A DNA stretch of 64,000 nucleotides from Sphingomonas sp. LT1P40 (GTDB taxonomy: Bacteria > Pseudomonadota > Alphaproteobacteria > Sphingomonadales > Sphingomonadaceae): contig NZ_JAXOJT010000002.1 of assembly GCF_036663835.1 (NCBI RefSeq), positions 62,001-126,000 of the forward strand, read 5' to 3'. The translations under genes and the position numbers were made by a program. Within the stretch, counting starts at the first letter, position 1, and the number at the start of each line of letters is the position of its first letter. Below, piece by piece: positions 27,333-37,100 of this stretch. The notes under the pieces were generated by a model. The model did no database searches, was not told where the DNA came from, and worked only from the letters and a program-made list of their open reading frames with translations.

Positions 27333-28474
27333 CAGTTTTTCGCCTTGCGCGCCAGATCGACCATCGCGGTTCCGGCGAGCAGAAATGCGCCGGAGCCGTA
27401 GAATTGCGTTTCCTTTGCCGACACACTGTCGGGCCGGTCGCCGACCTGCTGCACCCAGCCGAGCATGCCGTCGGGCTGTACCGCACGAACCGATGCGTTC
27501 CAGCCCTTGATCGCCGCCGGTTGATACATCGCGCGATCGAGCAGCCCCGCATTGACGCCCCAGGCAAAAGCATAGGTGAAGAAGGCGGTCCCGCTCGATT
27601 CCGCCGGGGTGCCGGGATCGCCGTCGAGCAGCGACGCGGGCCAATAGCCGTCCGCCTTTTGCAGGGTCAGCAGCTTCGCCGACATGTCGCGGAACAGCTT
27701 GGTGTAATAAGGCCGCTTGGGGTCCTTGCGGTCCATCACTTGCAGCATGCGAACGAGGCCGCCCATCACCCAGCCATTGCCGCGACTCCAGAACAGCTTG
27801 CGCCCCTTGCCGTCGCGCATGTCGAAGAAACGGCTGTCGCGGAAATAGAGCTGTTCGCTCGGGTCGAACAGATAATCGGTCGTCGCCTTGAACTCGGCAT
27901 GCGCGAACTCGGCATAGCGCTGGTCGCCGGTTGCTTTCGCAAGTTGCATCAATGTCGGCGGCGCCATGAACAGCGCATCGCACCAGCACCAGCGATCGGT
28001 GCATTTCGACGTGCCCTTGCCCGGCGCGACGGGAATGAATTCGAGACTGCCAATTGGGCGGTTGGCGAGCACATTGTCGAAATAGGCCACTGTCGGCGCG
28101 ATCACCGACTTCCCCGCCCCGTTGCGCGCCGCCCACAGCCACGCCTGCGCGATCAGTTGATCGTCGGCGTGAAAAGGATTGTCGCCGAGCTTCCATGAAA
28201 CGTCGCGGCCAAGATCGAGCAGCGGCTTCGCATAACGCCTGTCGCGATTGGCCAGTTCGCTTAGCGCGATCCAGAAGGTCGCCTGTTGCCAGTCGCGCGG
28301 GTTCTGCACGCTTTTTCGCGCGGCGGGCATCGTCGCCCAGTTGGTGCGGTTGGCCAGCTGCCAGTCCGCGACGCGCCGCGTCTCGGCGAGGATGGCGGCT
28401 GGGCGCGGCATTGATGGCTGTACCTCGACGATGGCAGCAGGCGCAGCGGTGAGGGCGAGGAAGATCAGGGACAT
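27332..28474 (-). CDS. glycoside hydrolase family 105/88, unsaturated uronyl hydrolase
   Basis: 380 residues with a short signal peptide (MSLIFLALTAAPAA). Family motifs are DDQLIAQAWLWA, WCDALFMAPPTLMQLAKATGD, LFWSRGNGWVMGGLVRML and SGTAFFTYAFAWGVNAGLLD, with the WCDA and ESSGTA regions bearing the expected acidic catalytic residues. These enzymes hydrate the 4,5-double bond of the unsaturated uronic acid left by a lyase and release it. Its start overlaps the GH3 stop by 10 bp, and its own TGA overlaps the next ATG. It therefore complements the lyases of this locus. Confidence 0.92.
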   Translation of the reverse strand: MSLIFLALTAAPAAIVEVQPSMPRPAAILAETRRVADWQLANRTNWATMPAARKSVQNPRDWQQATFWIALSELANRDRRYAKPLLDLGRDVSWKLGDNPFHADDQLIAQAWLWAARNGAGKSVIAPTVAYFDNVLANRPIGSLEFIPVAPGKGTSKCTDRWCWCDALFMAPPTLMQLAKATGDQRYAEFAHAEFKATTDYLFDPSEQLYFRDSRFFDMRDGKGRKLFWSRGNGWVMGGLVRMLQVMDRKDPKRPYYTKLFRDMSAKLLTLQKADGYWPASLLDGDPGTPAESSGTAFFTYAFAWGVNAGLLDRAMYQPAAIKGWNASVRAVQPDGMLGWVQQVGDRPDSVSAKETQFYGSGAFLLAGTAMVDLARKAKN

Positions 28475-30981
28475 GTCGATTCCTTTGTCGGCATGAGAGC
28501 AACGGTGCCGAGCGTCAGGCGCAGGCGACCGCCGGTGGAAAGCACGAAGGGCGCGGTGACCTTGTTCAGCCGCGCGTCGCCCAGACAGGCCAGCGGCACG
28601 CTCACCGTCTGCCACCCCTTGCCGACGATCGCTGCAAGACGGGTGGTAAGGTCGAGCCGCGCAAGGCAGCCCGGCCCGCATTTGATCTCGACCATGACCG
28701 GCGCGGCGGGTGCTTCATCGACCTTCAGCTCGATCGTCAGCGCCAGTGGCCCTGCGGCGGTGAGGTCGGCGGCACGCGGGCTGACGATTTGAAGCGTACC
28801 GCGCGACTTGCCCGACCAGACGATCTCGCGCGCATCCTCCTGCGCGTCACGATCGACCGGGCGCACGGCGATGGCACCGTTATCGGCGGCACCGGTAATC
28901 ACCTGCGCACTGTCGTTCGCGCCGTCGATCTGGAGCAAGCGAGTGCCGACCGCGCGACCGCGCGCGAAGATCGGGCCGGTGGCGGGCTGCTCGGTGACGA
29001 TGCCGGGGTCTTCAGACAGGGCCGCAGCGCCCCCGCGATCCTTAAGCGTCAGGCCATAGCCATAAGCGTAAAGCGGCTTGCCCCCTTCGCCGATGTTGAG
29101 CGGCGCGCCCTTGGCATCGGCAGGCCAGGAGAAGGGCAGTTTGCCCCGAAAATCCGCCTTGCCGAACAGGACATCGGCAACGCCGCCGCCCTCCGATCCC
29201 GGCAGCCACGCCGTGACGAATGCATCGGCGGCATTGATGTGGCGGTTCACCCATAATGGCCGCCCGGTCAGGAACACCGCGACCACCGGCACGCCCGCCG
29301 CCTTCAACCGCTGCATCGTCGCCAGACTGCCACGCGGATCGTCGAAATACAGGTCGGTGCGATCTCCCTGAAACTCGGCATAGGGGTCTTCGCCGAACAC
29401 GACGATCGCGGCGTCGGGCTTTTGCGTGAAGCTGCCCGCGACCGACAATTTGGCGCTCCCGCCGCCCGCCTTCACGGCATCGCGCACGCCTGCCCAGATC
29501 GTGGTCGCACCGTGGAAATGTTCGGGCTTCGTCCCGGTCCCCTGCCACGTCAGCGTCCAGCCGCCCGATTGCTTGGCGACATCGTCCGCCCCGTCGCCCG
29601 CGACCAGAATGCGTGCGCCGGCCTTGAGCGGCAGCGTCCCGTTGTTCTTCAGCAGCACCAGCGATTCGCGCACCGCCTGTCGCGCCACCGAGCGATGCTC
29701 TGGCGCACCGAGTAATTCATAACGTCCGGCAAATTCGCGAGTCGATGGCTTGGCTGCGTCGAGTAGCCCCGCACGCGCCTTCACCCGCAGAATGCGGCGC
29801 ACCGCATCGTCGAGCCGCGCCATCGGTAGCGTGCCCGATTTCACCGCCGCCAGCGTGGTTTCGTACAGCCCCTTCCAGCTCGCCGGACCCATGAACATGT
29901 CGAGGCCCGACGCGATTGCCGCCGGGCAATCGGCCGGTGTGCAACCGGTGACCTTGGCATGTCCGTCCCAGTCGCCGACGACGAAGCCGTCGAACCCCCA
30001 CCGCTGCTTCAGCACGCCGGTCAGCAGGCTTTGGTTGCCGTGCATTTTGACGCCCTGCCAGCCGGAGAAGCTGGCCATCACGCTTTGCACCCCGGCATCG
30101 ATCGCGGCGACATAGCCGGGGGCGTGGAGGCGAATCAGCTCGCTCTCGGGAATTTTCGCATCGCCCCGGTCGCGCCCGTCCAGCGTCCCGCCATCGGCGA
30201 TGAAATGCTTGGCGGTGGCGATGATGTGCGGCCCGCGCAACCAGTCCTTGTCACCGCGCCGCCCCTGCAACCCATGTACGAACGCGGTGGCATAATCCCG
30301 CACGATCGCCGGGTCTTCGGCAAAACTTTCATAGGTGCGGCCCCAGCGATCGTCGCGCGCGACCGCGATGGTCGGGGCGAAGGTCCAGTCGAGCCCGGTG
30401 ACGCGCATCTCGATCGCGGTCGCCTGTCCGATCTTTTCCATCAGCGCCGGATTCCGCGCCGCGCCCAGTCCGATATTGTGCGGAAACAGCGTGGCGCCGA
30501 CAATATTATTGTGGCCGTGAACCGCGTCCGATCCCCACATCACGGGAATGCGCGGCAGACTTCCATTGGGCCGCATCGACGCCTCGTAATAGGCGTCCGC
30601 CGCCGCCACCCAGGCCGACGCCGGACCGAATTCGTCGCCGCCGGGGGATGAGCTGCCGCCATTGAGCACCGATCCGAGGTGGTATTTGGCGACATCCTCC
30701 GGCGTGGTGCTCGCGATATCGCCCTGCACGACCTGCCCGACCTTCTGCTCCAGCGACATCGCGGCGATGAGCGCGTCGACCCGGCGTTCGATTGCGGCGT
30801 CTGGTGTCGGCGCGGTCAGTGCGGGCCAGTTGGCCGGATTTGCGACACCCTTGTCCTGCGCCTGCGCGCTGACAGCCATCGCAGCCAGCGCGGCAAACCC
30901 CGTAAACGCCAGCAATGCCGCTCGCCGCACACCCATCTCCTGAACGATTCGATTGCGTGTCATGCTTGACACCGGTGACAT
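28465..30981 (-). CDS. glycoside hydrolase family 3 (beta-glucosidase/xylosidase type)
   Basis: 838 residues from the ATG at 30979-30981, which has an AAAGGAAAG ribosome site; the longer frame to 31074 has none. The signal region ends AVSAQAQD. GH3 N-domain motifs are MSLEQKVGQ, PVMWGSDAVHGHNN, and DWTFAPTIAVARDDRWGR. The nucleophile Asp is in FVVGDWDGH. The (alpha/beta) sandwich domain contains GEDPYAEFQGDR and a C-terminal beta domain completes it. Exo-acting beta-glycosidase, probably on oligosaccharides freed by the lyases. First gene of the GH3-GH105-unknown operon, divergent from manD. A broken relative lies at 58156-58405. Confidence 0.94.
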   Translation of the reverse strand: MSPVSSMTRNRIVQEMGVRRAALLAFTGFAALAAMAVSAQAQDKGVANPANWPALTAPTPDAAIERRVDALIAAMSLEQKVGQVVQGDIASTTPEDVAKYHLGSVLNGGSSSPGGDEFGPASAWVAAADAYYEASMRPNGSLPRIPVMWGSDAVHGHNNIVGATLFPHNIGLGAARNPALMEKIGQATAIEMRVTGLDWTFAPTIAVARDDRWGRTYESFAEDPAIVRDYATAFVHGLQGRRGDKDWLRGPHIIATAKHFIADGGTLDGRDRGDAKIPESELIRLHAPGYVAAIDAGVQSVMASFSGWQGVKMHGNQSLLTGVLKQRWGFDGFVVGDWDGHAKVTGCTPADCPAAIASGLDMFMGPASWKGLYETTLAAVKSGTLPMARLDDAVRRILRVKARAGLLDAAKPSTREFAGRYELLGAPEHRSVARQAVRESLVLLKNNGTLPLKAGARILVAGDGADDVAKQSGGWTLTWQGTGTKPEHFHGATTIWAGVRDAVKAGGGSAKLSVAGSFTQKPDAAIVVFGEDPYAEFQGDRTDLYFDDPRGSLATMQRLKAAGVPVVAVFLTGRPLWVNRHINAADAFVTAWLPGSEGGGVADVLFGKADFRGKLPFSWPADAKGAPLNIGEGGKPLYAYGYGLTLKDRGGAAALSEDPGIVTEQPATGPIFARGRAVGTRLLQIDGANDSAQVITGAADNGAIAVRPVDRDAQEDAREIVWSGKSRGTLQIVSPRAADLTAAGPLALTIELKVDEAPAAPVMVEIKCGPGCLARLDLTTRLAAIVGKGWQTVSVPLACLGDARLNKVTAPFVLSTGGRLRLTLGTVALMPTKESTCP
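30967..30980. promoter_or_regulatory. palindromic operator candidate overlapping the GH3 start
   Basis: TGACACCGGTGACA is nearly palindromic and matches the element at 25405-25418 over ACCGGTG and its flanks. It covers the first codons of the GH3 gene in the GH3/manD intergenic region, an unusual but workable repressor position. Chance similarity is possible. Confidence 0.35.
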
Positions 30982-31052
30982 AGCTCTTTCCTTTTCCGGC
31001 GATCCTGTCAATAAGGTTGTCACACAACTAATCGTTGTACTGAGGGGATGGA

Positions 31053-32264
31053 ATGCCGAAGATCGTGTCTGCACGGGTGATCGTGAGTTGTCCGGGCCGT
31101 AACTTCGTCACACTGAAGATCGAATGCGACGATGGCACCACCGGTATCGGCGATGCGACGCTGAACGGGCGCGAACTGGCGGTGGCGAGTTACCTGTCCG
31201 AGCATGTCGTCCCCTGCCTGATCGGGCGCGATGCGCACCGGATCGAGGACATCTGGCAGTATCTCTACAAGGGCGCTTACTGGCGCCGTGGCCCGGTGAC
31301 GATGACCGCGATCGCGGCGGTCGATATGGCGCTGTGGGACATCAAGGGGAAAATCGCGGGCCTTCCGGTCTATCAGCTGTTGGGCGGTGCAGCGCGCGAT
31401 GCGTGCATGGTCTATGGCCATGCCAATGGCGCGGACGTTGACGCGACGATCGCGGCCGCGCTGGACTATCAGCGACAGGGTTACAAGGCGATCCGGCTGC
31501 AATGCGGCGTGCCGGGGATGCCGTCGACCTATGGCGTGTCGAACGACAAATATTTCTACGAGCCCGCCGATGGCGCGCTGCCGACCGAGAATGTCTGGTC
31601 GACCGCGAAATATCTGCGCGTGGTGCCCGAATTGTTTGCGGCGGCGCGTGAGGCACTGGGCTGGGACGTGCATTTGCTGCACGATATCCATCATCGTCTG
31701 ACCCCGATCGAAGCCGGACGACTGGGCAAGGATCTGGAGCCGTATCGCCCCTTTTGGCTGGAGGATGCGACCCCGGCGGAGGATCAGGACGCATTTCGCC
31801 TGATCCGGCAACACACCACCACCCCGCTGGCGGTGGGCGAAATCTTCAACTCGATCTGGGATTGCAAGGCGCTGATCGAGAATCAGCTGATCGATTATAT
31901 TCGTGCGACCGTGGTGCACGCCGGCGGGATCACGCATTTGCGGCGGATCGCCGCGCTGGCTGATCTCTACCAGATCCGCACCGGCTGTCATGGCGCGACC
32001 GACCTGTCGCCGGTGGCGATGGCCGCGGCGCTGCATTTCGGGCTGTCGGTGCCCAATTTCGGCATTCAGGAATATATGCGGCACACGCCGGAGACCGACG
32101 CGGTGTTCCCGCATGCCTACAGCTTTGCCGAGGGCATGCTGCATCCGGGCGATGCACCGGGGCTGGGCGTCGAGATCGACGAGACGCTGGCCGAGGGTCA
32201 TCCCTATAAGCGCGCTTACCTGCCGGTGAACCGGCTGGAAGACGGCACGATGTGGAACTGGTGA
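31053..32264 (+). CDS. manD: D-mannonate dehydratase, enolase superfamily (ManD)
   Basis: 403 residues, the length of Novosphingobium-type ManD. The N-terminal capping domain reads [26 protein letters not shown]. The barrel shows [37 protein letters not shown] and LAVGEIFNS (successive metal ligands Asp, Glu, Glu), and [19 protein letters not shown], with a C-terminal end [11 protein letters not shown]. It dehydrates D-mannonate to 2-keto-3-deoxygluconate, linking glucuronate released in this locus to the Entner-Doudoroff route. Some homologues act on gluconate. The stop overlaps the next ATG (TGATG). Confidence 0.93.
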   Translation: MPKIVSARVIVSCPGRNFVTLKIECDDGTTGIGDATLNGRELAVASYLSEHVVPCLIGRDAHRIEDIWQYLYKGAYWRRGPVTMTAIAAVDMALWDIKGKIAGLPVYQLLGGAARDACMVYGHANGADVDATIAAALDYQRQGYKAIRLQCGVPGMPSTYGVSNDKYFYEPADGALPTENVWSTAKYLRVVPELFAAAREALGWDVHLLHDIHHRLTPIEAGRLGKDLEPYRPFWLEDATPAEDQDAFRLIRQHTTTPLAVGEIFNSIWDCKALIENQLIDYIRATVVHAGGITHLRRIAALADLYQIRTGCHGATDLSPVAMAAALHFGLSVPNFGIQEYMRHTPETDAVFPHAYSFAEGMLHPGDAPGLGVEIDETLAEGHPYKRAYLPVNRLEDGTMWNW

Positions 32265-33157
32265 TGCGTATCGCCGGTCTCTTGCTGGCGTTCGTTGCGA
32301 GCGCGGCGCTGGCACAGGAGCGCACGCCGATGCGGGCCGCAACAGACGTGGAGAAGCAGGCCCGCACCGCCGTAGTCATCGCCGATTACCGCTATGGCGA
32401 TCTGCTATGGGAAAACGATCGGATCGCGCACCGCATCTACGCGCGGGCGCTCGAAAAGGAAGAACCGCCCTCCTCCTCGGGCGTCGACGCCTGGGGCAAG
32501 CGGGTTCGCTGGCCCTATATGGACCGTCAGTTGCGCACCGGCGACCAGCATGCCGATCATGGCGAGGGGCTGGATTTTTATAATGTCGGCACCGGGCGCG
32601 GAACCGGCGGCCTGGGCATCTGGCACGACAACAAGCTGTGGGTGTCGCGCAACTACACGCGCCCGCGCATCCACAATTCCGGGCCGCAAGTAGCGGATTT
32701 CACCGTCGATTACGACGCCTGGCCAGTGGATGTGGCGCGCACGGTGTCGGAGACGCGACGCTTTACCCTGCCCGCCGGCACCAATTTCACGCGCATGACG
32801 TCGACGCTGCGATCAAACCGCCGGGGCGTCATGATCGTCGGGATCGGCATCTCCAAACGCCCGATCCCGCCCGGACAGCTGGGCAAGATCACGAAGGACG
32901 CCGCCCGCGCCCGCTTAAGCTGGTGGGGACCGACCGATCCGGCCAAGGGCACGATGGCGGCGGCGGTAGTCGTCGATCCGGCGGCGTTCGCGGGTTTTAC
33001 GGAGGATGCCGACAATTATCTGATCCTCGTCCGAGTCCAGCCCGGCAAGCCGTTTGTCTATTACAGCGGCGCGGCATGGGATCGCGGCTCTGATTTCAAA
33101 ACCGCCGCCGAATGGCAGAACTATGTCGATGAACAGCGCCCCGATTTCAGGCCCTAG
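32264..33157 (+). CDS. DUF4861-family secreted protein
   Basis: 297 residues with signal peptide LLLAFVASAALAQ. The central text YGDLLWENDRIAHRIYARAL and GLDFYNVGTGRGTGGLGIW, with VSRNYTRPRIHNSGPQ, matches the DUF4861 domain found in pectin, ulvan and rhamnogalacturonan loci. The biochemical role of the family is not established to my knowledge. ATG at 32264 overlaps the manD stop, so it belongs to the same operon as manD. Confidence 0.82.
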   Translation: MRIAGLLLAFVASAALAQERTPMRAATDVEKQARTAVVIADYRYGDLLWENDRIAHRIYARALEKEEPPSSSGVDAWGKRVRWPYMDRQLRTGDQHADHGEGLDFYNVGTGRGTGGLGIWHDNKLWVSRNYTRPRIHNSGPQVADFTVDYDAWPVDVARTVSETRRFTLPAGTNFTRMTSTLRSNRRGVMIVGIGISKRPIPPGQLGKITKDAARARLSWWGPTDPAKGTMAAAVVVDPAAFAGFTEDADNYLILVRVQPGKPFVYYSGAAWDRGSDFKTAAEWQNYVDEQRPDFRP

Positions 33158-33191
33158 CCAGCATCCGCACCGCAATGGTAACGCTCACGTC

Positions 33192-33926
33192 ATGGCGGTA
33201 ACCAAGGCGGCGTCGCTGGCAGATGATCTGGTCCAGCGTTTCGAGCAACAGATAGAACGGGGCGAAATGCCCCCCGGATCGCGCTTCCCGACGGAGAAGG
33301 CGATCACGGAATCCTTCGGCGTCAGCCGAACCGTGGTGCGCGAGGCGTATTCGCGACTGGCTGCACGCGGCCTGCTGGTGTCGCGCCGGGGCTCGGGTGC
33401 GTTTGTTGCCGACGGCGCGCAATATCGCGCGTTTCAGGTGATGCCGGACGAGATCAGCGAGATCGACGACGTGCTGGGGCTCCTGGAGATGCGCATGGGG
33501 CTTGAGGTCGAGATGGCCGAACTTGCCGCGCTTCGCCGCACAGAGGCCGATCTTGCCGCGATCCGGCGCGCGCTGGCGGCGATGGATGCCAGTATCGAGG
33601 TCGATACGTCGGTGTCGGCCGACGCCGCGTTCCACGCCGCGATCGCGGGCGCGACCGGCAATCCCTATTTCCTGCGCTTCACCCAGTTTCTCGGGGTCCG
33701 GCTCGTCCCCTCGCGGCGGCTGTATCTGCAGGGCAGCGACGCGCGGCGGCATCAACGCTATGCCCGCACGATCAACCGCGACCATGAGGCGATCTATGCC
33801 GCGATCGAGGCGGGCGACGCCAACGCAGCACGCCGCGCCGCGCGCAAGCACATGATGAAATCGATCAAACGCTATCAGGATCTGAAGGCTGCAGGACTGT
33901 CGACGACGATCCCGGACAGCGAATGA
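33192..33926 (+). CDS. GntR family (FadR/FCD subfamily) transcriptional regulator
   Basis: 244 residues. A winged helix-turn-helix (about 1-75: PPGSRFPTEKAITESFGVSRTVVREAYSRLAARGLLVSRRGSG) is followed by an all-helical FCD ligand domain (DVLGLLEMRMGLEVEMAELA, DAAFHAAIAGATGNPY, NRDHEAIYAAIEAGDANAARRAARKHM), with the Asp and three His of FCD metal sites. UxuR/ExuR-like sugar-acid sensors belong here. It follows manD/DUF4861 and lies 1 bp before the LacI gene. It probably senses a uronate or aldonate intermediate. Confidence 0.93.
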   Translation: MAVTKAASLADDLVQRFEQQIERGEMPPGSRFPTEKAITESFGVSRTVVREAYSRLAARGLLVSRRGSGAFVADGAQYRAFQVMPDEISEIDDVLGLLEMRMGLEVEMAELAALRRTEADLAAIRRALAAMDASIEVDTSVSADAAFHAAIAGATGNPYFLRFTQFLGVRLVPSRRLYLQGSDARRHQRYARTINRDHEAIYAAIEAGDANAARRAARKHMMKSIKRYQDLKAAGLSTTIPDSE

Positions 33927-33927
33927 A

Positions 33928-34980
33928 ATGAGCCGCTCGGCGCGCAGGACTCAGGGGGGCGCGACCGTACAGGACGTGGCACGCGCGGCGGGCGTGTCCG
34001 CCATGACCGTATCGCGCGTGGTGAATGGCGGCAGCAATGTCCGTGAGGCGACCCGCAAGGCCGTTCTCGCCGCGGTCGCAGAACTCAGCTATCGCCCCAA
34101 CACCGCCGCACGCTCGCTCGCGGCGGGCGGCGCGACCCAGATCGGCCTGCTCTATTCCAACCCTTCGGCGGGCTATCTTGGCCAGTTCCTGATCGGCGCG
34201 CTGGAGAGCGCCCGCCGTGTTGGCTGTCACCTAGTGCTCGAGGCATGTGCCGACGACAGCCCCGCCGCTCAGACCGAGGCCGTGCGCCAGCTGATCGATG
34301 CTGCGGTGGGGGGTGTGATCCTGCCCCCGCCCTTGTCCGAATCCGCCACGGTACAGGCCGCGCTGGCCGATGCGGAGATCCCGTGGGCGGCCATCGCGAT
34401 GGGGGCGCAGGGACCCGGCACGCTTAACGTGCGGATCGACGATCATGCGGCGGCGCGGGCGATGACATTGCACCTGATCGATCTCGGTCACCGCGACATC
34501 GCCTTTATCAGGGGGCATTCAAACCAGCTGGCGAGTGCGAAGCGCGAACGCGGGTTCCTTGCCGCGATGGCCGAGCGCGGTATCGACACCGCGGACCTGA
34601 CGATCGAGCAGGGCTGGTTCACTTATCGTTCGGGCATCGACGCCGCGACCCGGATTCTTGGCGGCAAGCGGCGGCCGACGGCGATCTTCGCGTCCAATGA
34701 CGATATGGCGGCGGCGGCGGTCGGCGTCGCGCACCGGCACGGCCTGCACGTGCCGGACGACCTCAGCATCGTCGGCTTCGACGACACCGCCATCGCCACC
34801 AGCATCTGGCCCGAGCTGACCACGATCCGCCAGCCGATCGCCGACATGGCGGAAGCCGCCATTACCATGCTTCTCTACCGTTTGCGCGAGCGGGACGGTG
34901 AGGATCGCGCGGCAGAGGAAGAAGTGCTGCCCCATTTGCTGATCATACGCGATTCCTCGGCACCGCCTCCGGCGCGATAG
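33928..34980 (+). CDS. LacI family transcriptional regulator
   Basis: 350 residues. The headpiece VQDVARAAGVSAMTVSRVVNGGSNV is followed by the hinge NTAARSLAAGG, and a periplasmic-binding-like core has GGVILPPPLSE, HRDIAFIRGHSNQLASAKRERG and TAIFASNDDMAAAAVGVAHRHG. Start is ATG at 33928, two bases after the GntR stop. It is the likely reader of the palindromes at 25405, 30967 or 38274, though which is not decided by the sequence. Typical effector is a sugar or sugar acid. Confidence 0.94.
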   Translation: MSRSARRTQGGATVQDVARAAGVSAMTVSRVVNGGSNVREATRKAVLAAVAELSYRPNTAARSLAAGGATQIGLLYSNPSAGYLGQFLIGALESARRVGCHLVLEACADDSPAAQTEAVRQLIDAAVGGVILPPPLSESATVQAALADAEIPWAAIAMGAQGPGTLNVRIDDHAAARAMTLHLIDLGHRDIAFIRGHSNQLASAKRERGFLAAMAERGIDTADLTIEQGWFTYRSGIDAATRILGGKRRPTAIFASNDDMAAAAVGVAHRHGLHVPDDLSIVGFDDTAIATSIWPELTTIRQPIADMAEAAITMLLYRLRERDGEDRAAEEEVLPHLLIIRDSSAPPPAR

Positions 34981-35031
34981 CCCCCGACCGGACCTAGCCA
35001 GACGACCAAATGACGCGGCATGGAGGGCGGG

Positions 35032-35518
35032 ATGAACGAGGCAATCGACAGCCGTGCGAATTTCGGGCTGATCGTCGCCATCGTCGCGGGGGCGACGATC
35101 GGCGGCCTGTTGTTCGGCTATGACAGCGGCGTGGTGAACGGCACGCAGGACGGTCTGAAATCGGCATTCGCGCTGAGCGAAGGGGGTCTTAGCTTTACCG
35201 TCGGCTCGCTGCTGATCGGCTGTTTCATCGGCGCGTTTCTGGCCGGGCGGCTTGCCGATGTCATCGGCCGTCGCAATGTGATGATGCTCGCCGCCATCCT
35301 GTTACTGATCGGCGCGATCGTTCAGGGTTTTGCCGACAGCCAGTTCGTGTTCGTCGCGGCACGCATCGCGGGCGGGATGGCGGTCGGTGCTGGCGGCGGG
35401 GCTGGGTCTGGCCGTCAGCTATAGTTTCTTCGCCGTCGCTGCGGTCGTCAGCTTCATCCTCGCCCGGAAATTCATTCACGAGACCAAGGGTAAGGAACTG
35501 GAGGAGATGCAGGGGTAA
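35032..35518 (+). pseudogene. sugar MFS transporter with the middle deleted
   Basis: The 5' part (ATG 35032 after GGAGGGCGGG) encodes helices 1-4 of a sugar porter: GGLLFGYDSGVVNGTQ, then GRLADVIGRRNVMM and ARIAGGMAVGAG. It then hits a stop at 35424. The 3' part in another frame gives the last helix and signature AVSYSFFAVAAVVSF and FIHETKGKELEEMQG, ending TAA at 35518. Intact relatives have about 450-480 residues, so roughly 300 codons are missing and the junction (about 35385-35400) is out of frame. The gene lies after the LacI regulator, where a permease for the locus would be expected. Confidence 0.85.
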
Positions 35519-35520
35519 AG

Positions 35521-36354
35521 TCAGCGAATAGCGAGCGTCATTTCTAGCGTCATGGTTTCGTCGGGTTGAAGCAGTGTCATCCCGCCACGATTGATCGCAT
35601 CGGGCAGGTGACTGACCGCCTCGAAGCAGAAGAAATCCACACCGGGCGGGCGGTAGAGATGAAACACCGGTGCGCCGCGTGCGGTCAGGTCGATGCTGCC
35701 CCAATGCTGATCGATCCGGGCGAGGCCGTCCCAGCCGTCATAGGCATTGTCGATCAGCGTCTCGCCCGCGACCGCCGCGCCCGTTCGCCAGTCCCCGAAC
35801 TGCGCCGCATCGGCTGGTTCATCCGGCAGTAGTGTCTCGTCCGTGCGCCACACGCGGTCGGCATATCCCGTCAGCCGCGTTGCCGCATCGCACGGGAAAT
35901 AGGGATGCAGCCCAAGCCCGCCCGGCACAGGCTCGTCCGCCAGGCTGGTCAGCGAAATCGCCAGGGTCGCAGCACCAAGCGCTAGTGTGAAGCGCTGTTC
36001 CGCGCGATATGGCCAGGGCCAGCCCGCACCACCATCATGGCCATGCGCCAGCGTCACGGCGCTGTCCGAAATGTCAGTGACCGCCCATACCGCCTGCCAC
36101 CCCAGACCGTGCAGGCTGTGCGGATGATCCGCAAAATTGAGCGGCAGCGAATGGACCTGCCCTCCAAAGTGGAAGCGGCCACGCGCGATGCGGTTGGCAT
36201 AGGGCACCAGCGGGAAACAGGCAGTCGCCAGCGGATCGGTCGTGCCGTCCGGCGCAGGCCGAAGCATGTCGCGCCTTTCATGCCGAAGCGCCCCGACCGC
36301 CCCGCCGAGTTCGGGTAGCACCACCAGCTCCCAGTCATGCGCGGCAACATCCAT
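35521..36354 (-). CDS. aldose 1-epimerase (mutarotase) family protein
   Basis: 277 residues starting at an ATG overlapping the SDR stop (ATGA at 36354). Motifs are PYANRIARGRFHFGG, DHPHSLHGLGWQAVW (conserved His), GGLGLHPYFP (conserved His) and FEAVSHLPDAIN (Glu base). It interconverts alpha and beta anomers of a sugar, here probably the one oxidised by the downstream-encoded dehydrogenase. It is the last gene of the XylX-XylB-mutarotase operon and converges on the permease remnant 2 bp away. Confidence 0.9.
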   Translation of the reverse strand: MDVAAHDWELVVLPELGGAVGALRHERRDMLRPAPDGTTDPLATACFPLVPYANRIARGRFHFGGQVHSLPLNFADHPHSLHGLGWQAVWAVTDISDSAVTLAHGHDGGAGWPWPYRAEQRFTLALGAATLAISLTSLADEPVPGGLGLHPYFPCDAATRLTGYADRVWRTDETLLPDEPADAAQFGDWRTGAAVAGETLIDNAYDGWDGLARIDQHWGSIDLTARGAPVFHLYRPPGVDFFCFEAVSHLPDAINRGGMTLLQPDETMTLEMTLAIR

Positions 36355-37100
36355 CAGCGCCAGCCCGCATCCACGAAATAGCTGTGTCCGGTGACCAGCC
36401 GGGCATCGTCGGAAGCAAGGTAGAGGATCATCGCCGCAACGTCCTCCGGCGCGAGACGCCCGTCCAAGCATTGCGCCGCGACGATATCGGCCTCGCCCTC
36501 TGGCGTGTACCATTTCCGTTGCCGGGGGGTGCGGACATTGCCGGGGATCACGCACGTCGCGCGAATGCCGTCGCCGCCCAGATCGCGCGCGAGGCTGCGC
36601 GTCAGCCCCTCGATCGCTGCCTTGCAGGTTTGATAGAGGATCAGGTCGTTGAGCCCCAGATGCCATGAGATCGAACCCAGATTGACGATCGCCCCGCCGC
36701 CCCTGGCGCGCATCGCCGTGACCACTGCCTGCGCAGCGAAGAACATATGCTTCAGGTTGACCGCGAAACGCTCGTCCCAATAGACTTCGGTGACGTCGTC
36801 GATGCTGTGGCGTTCGTCATTGGCGGCATTGTAGACGAGGATGTCGAACCCGCCGCCGGTCTCGATCAGCCGCGCAATCGCCGTTTGCAGCGCCGCGATA
36901 TCGGTCAGATCGACGCGCTCGAACGCGGCCCCGCTCGTGTCCGCCAATGCGCGCGAATCCGCCTCGGCAATGTCGAAGAACACCACATCCGCGCCCTGCC
37001 GCGCAAACCCCTCGACAATCCCCGCGCCGATTCCCGATCCACCGCCGGTAACCAGCACGCGCTTGCCCGCAAGACTGGGATAGACGGCGCGCAGGTCCAT
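36354..37100 (-). CDS. xylB: short-chain dehydrogenase, D-xylose 1-dehydrogenase-like (XylB)
   Basis: 248 residues from the ATG at 37098-37100, which overlaps the stop of the gene upstream. It begins MDLRAVYPSLAGKRVLVTGG, with TGGGSGIGAG cofactor site, catalytic NxS-Y-K in GSISWHLGLNDLILYQTCKAA, and PGNVRTPRQRKWYTPEGEA, ending VTGHSYFVDAGWR. As I recall the sequence, Caulobacter XylB has almost the same pattern (SISWHLGLEDL, RQEKWYTPEGEAQIVAAQCL). It would oxidise D-xylose (or L-arabinose) to its lactone with NAD+. No lactonase or xylonate dehydratase gene is nearby. Confidence 0.85.
   Translation of the reverse strand: MDLRAVYPSLAGKRVLVTGGGSGIGAGIVEGFARQGADVVFFDIAEADSRALADTSGAAFERVDLTDIAALQTAIARLIETGGGFDILVYNAANDERHSIDDVTEVYWDERFAVNLKHMFFAAQAVVTAMRARGGGAIVNLGSISWHLGLNDLILYQTCKAAIEGLTRSLARDLGGDGIRATCVIPGNVRTPRQRKWYTPEGEADIVAAQCLDGRLAPEDVAAMILYLASDDARLVTGHSYFVDAGWR

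Noticed and set aside
25467..28502. Single 1011-residue secreted protein reading through the GH105 gene
   Set aside because: The upstream part is the out-of-frame shadow of GH105. The real gene starts at 27332 with a signal peptide and an ATGA overlap.
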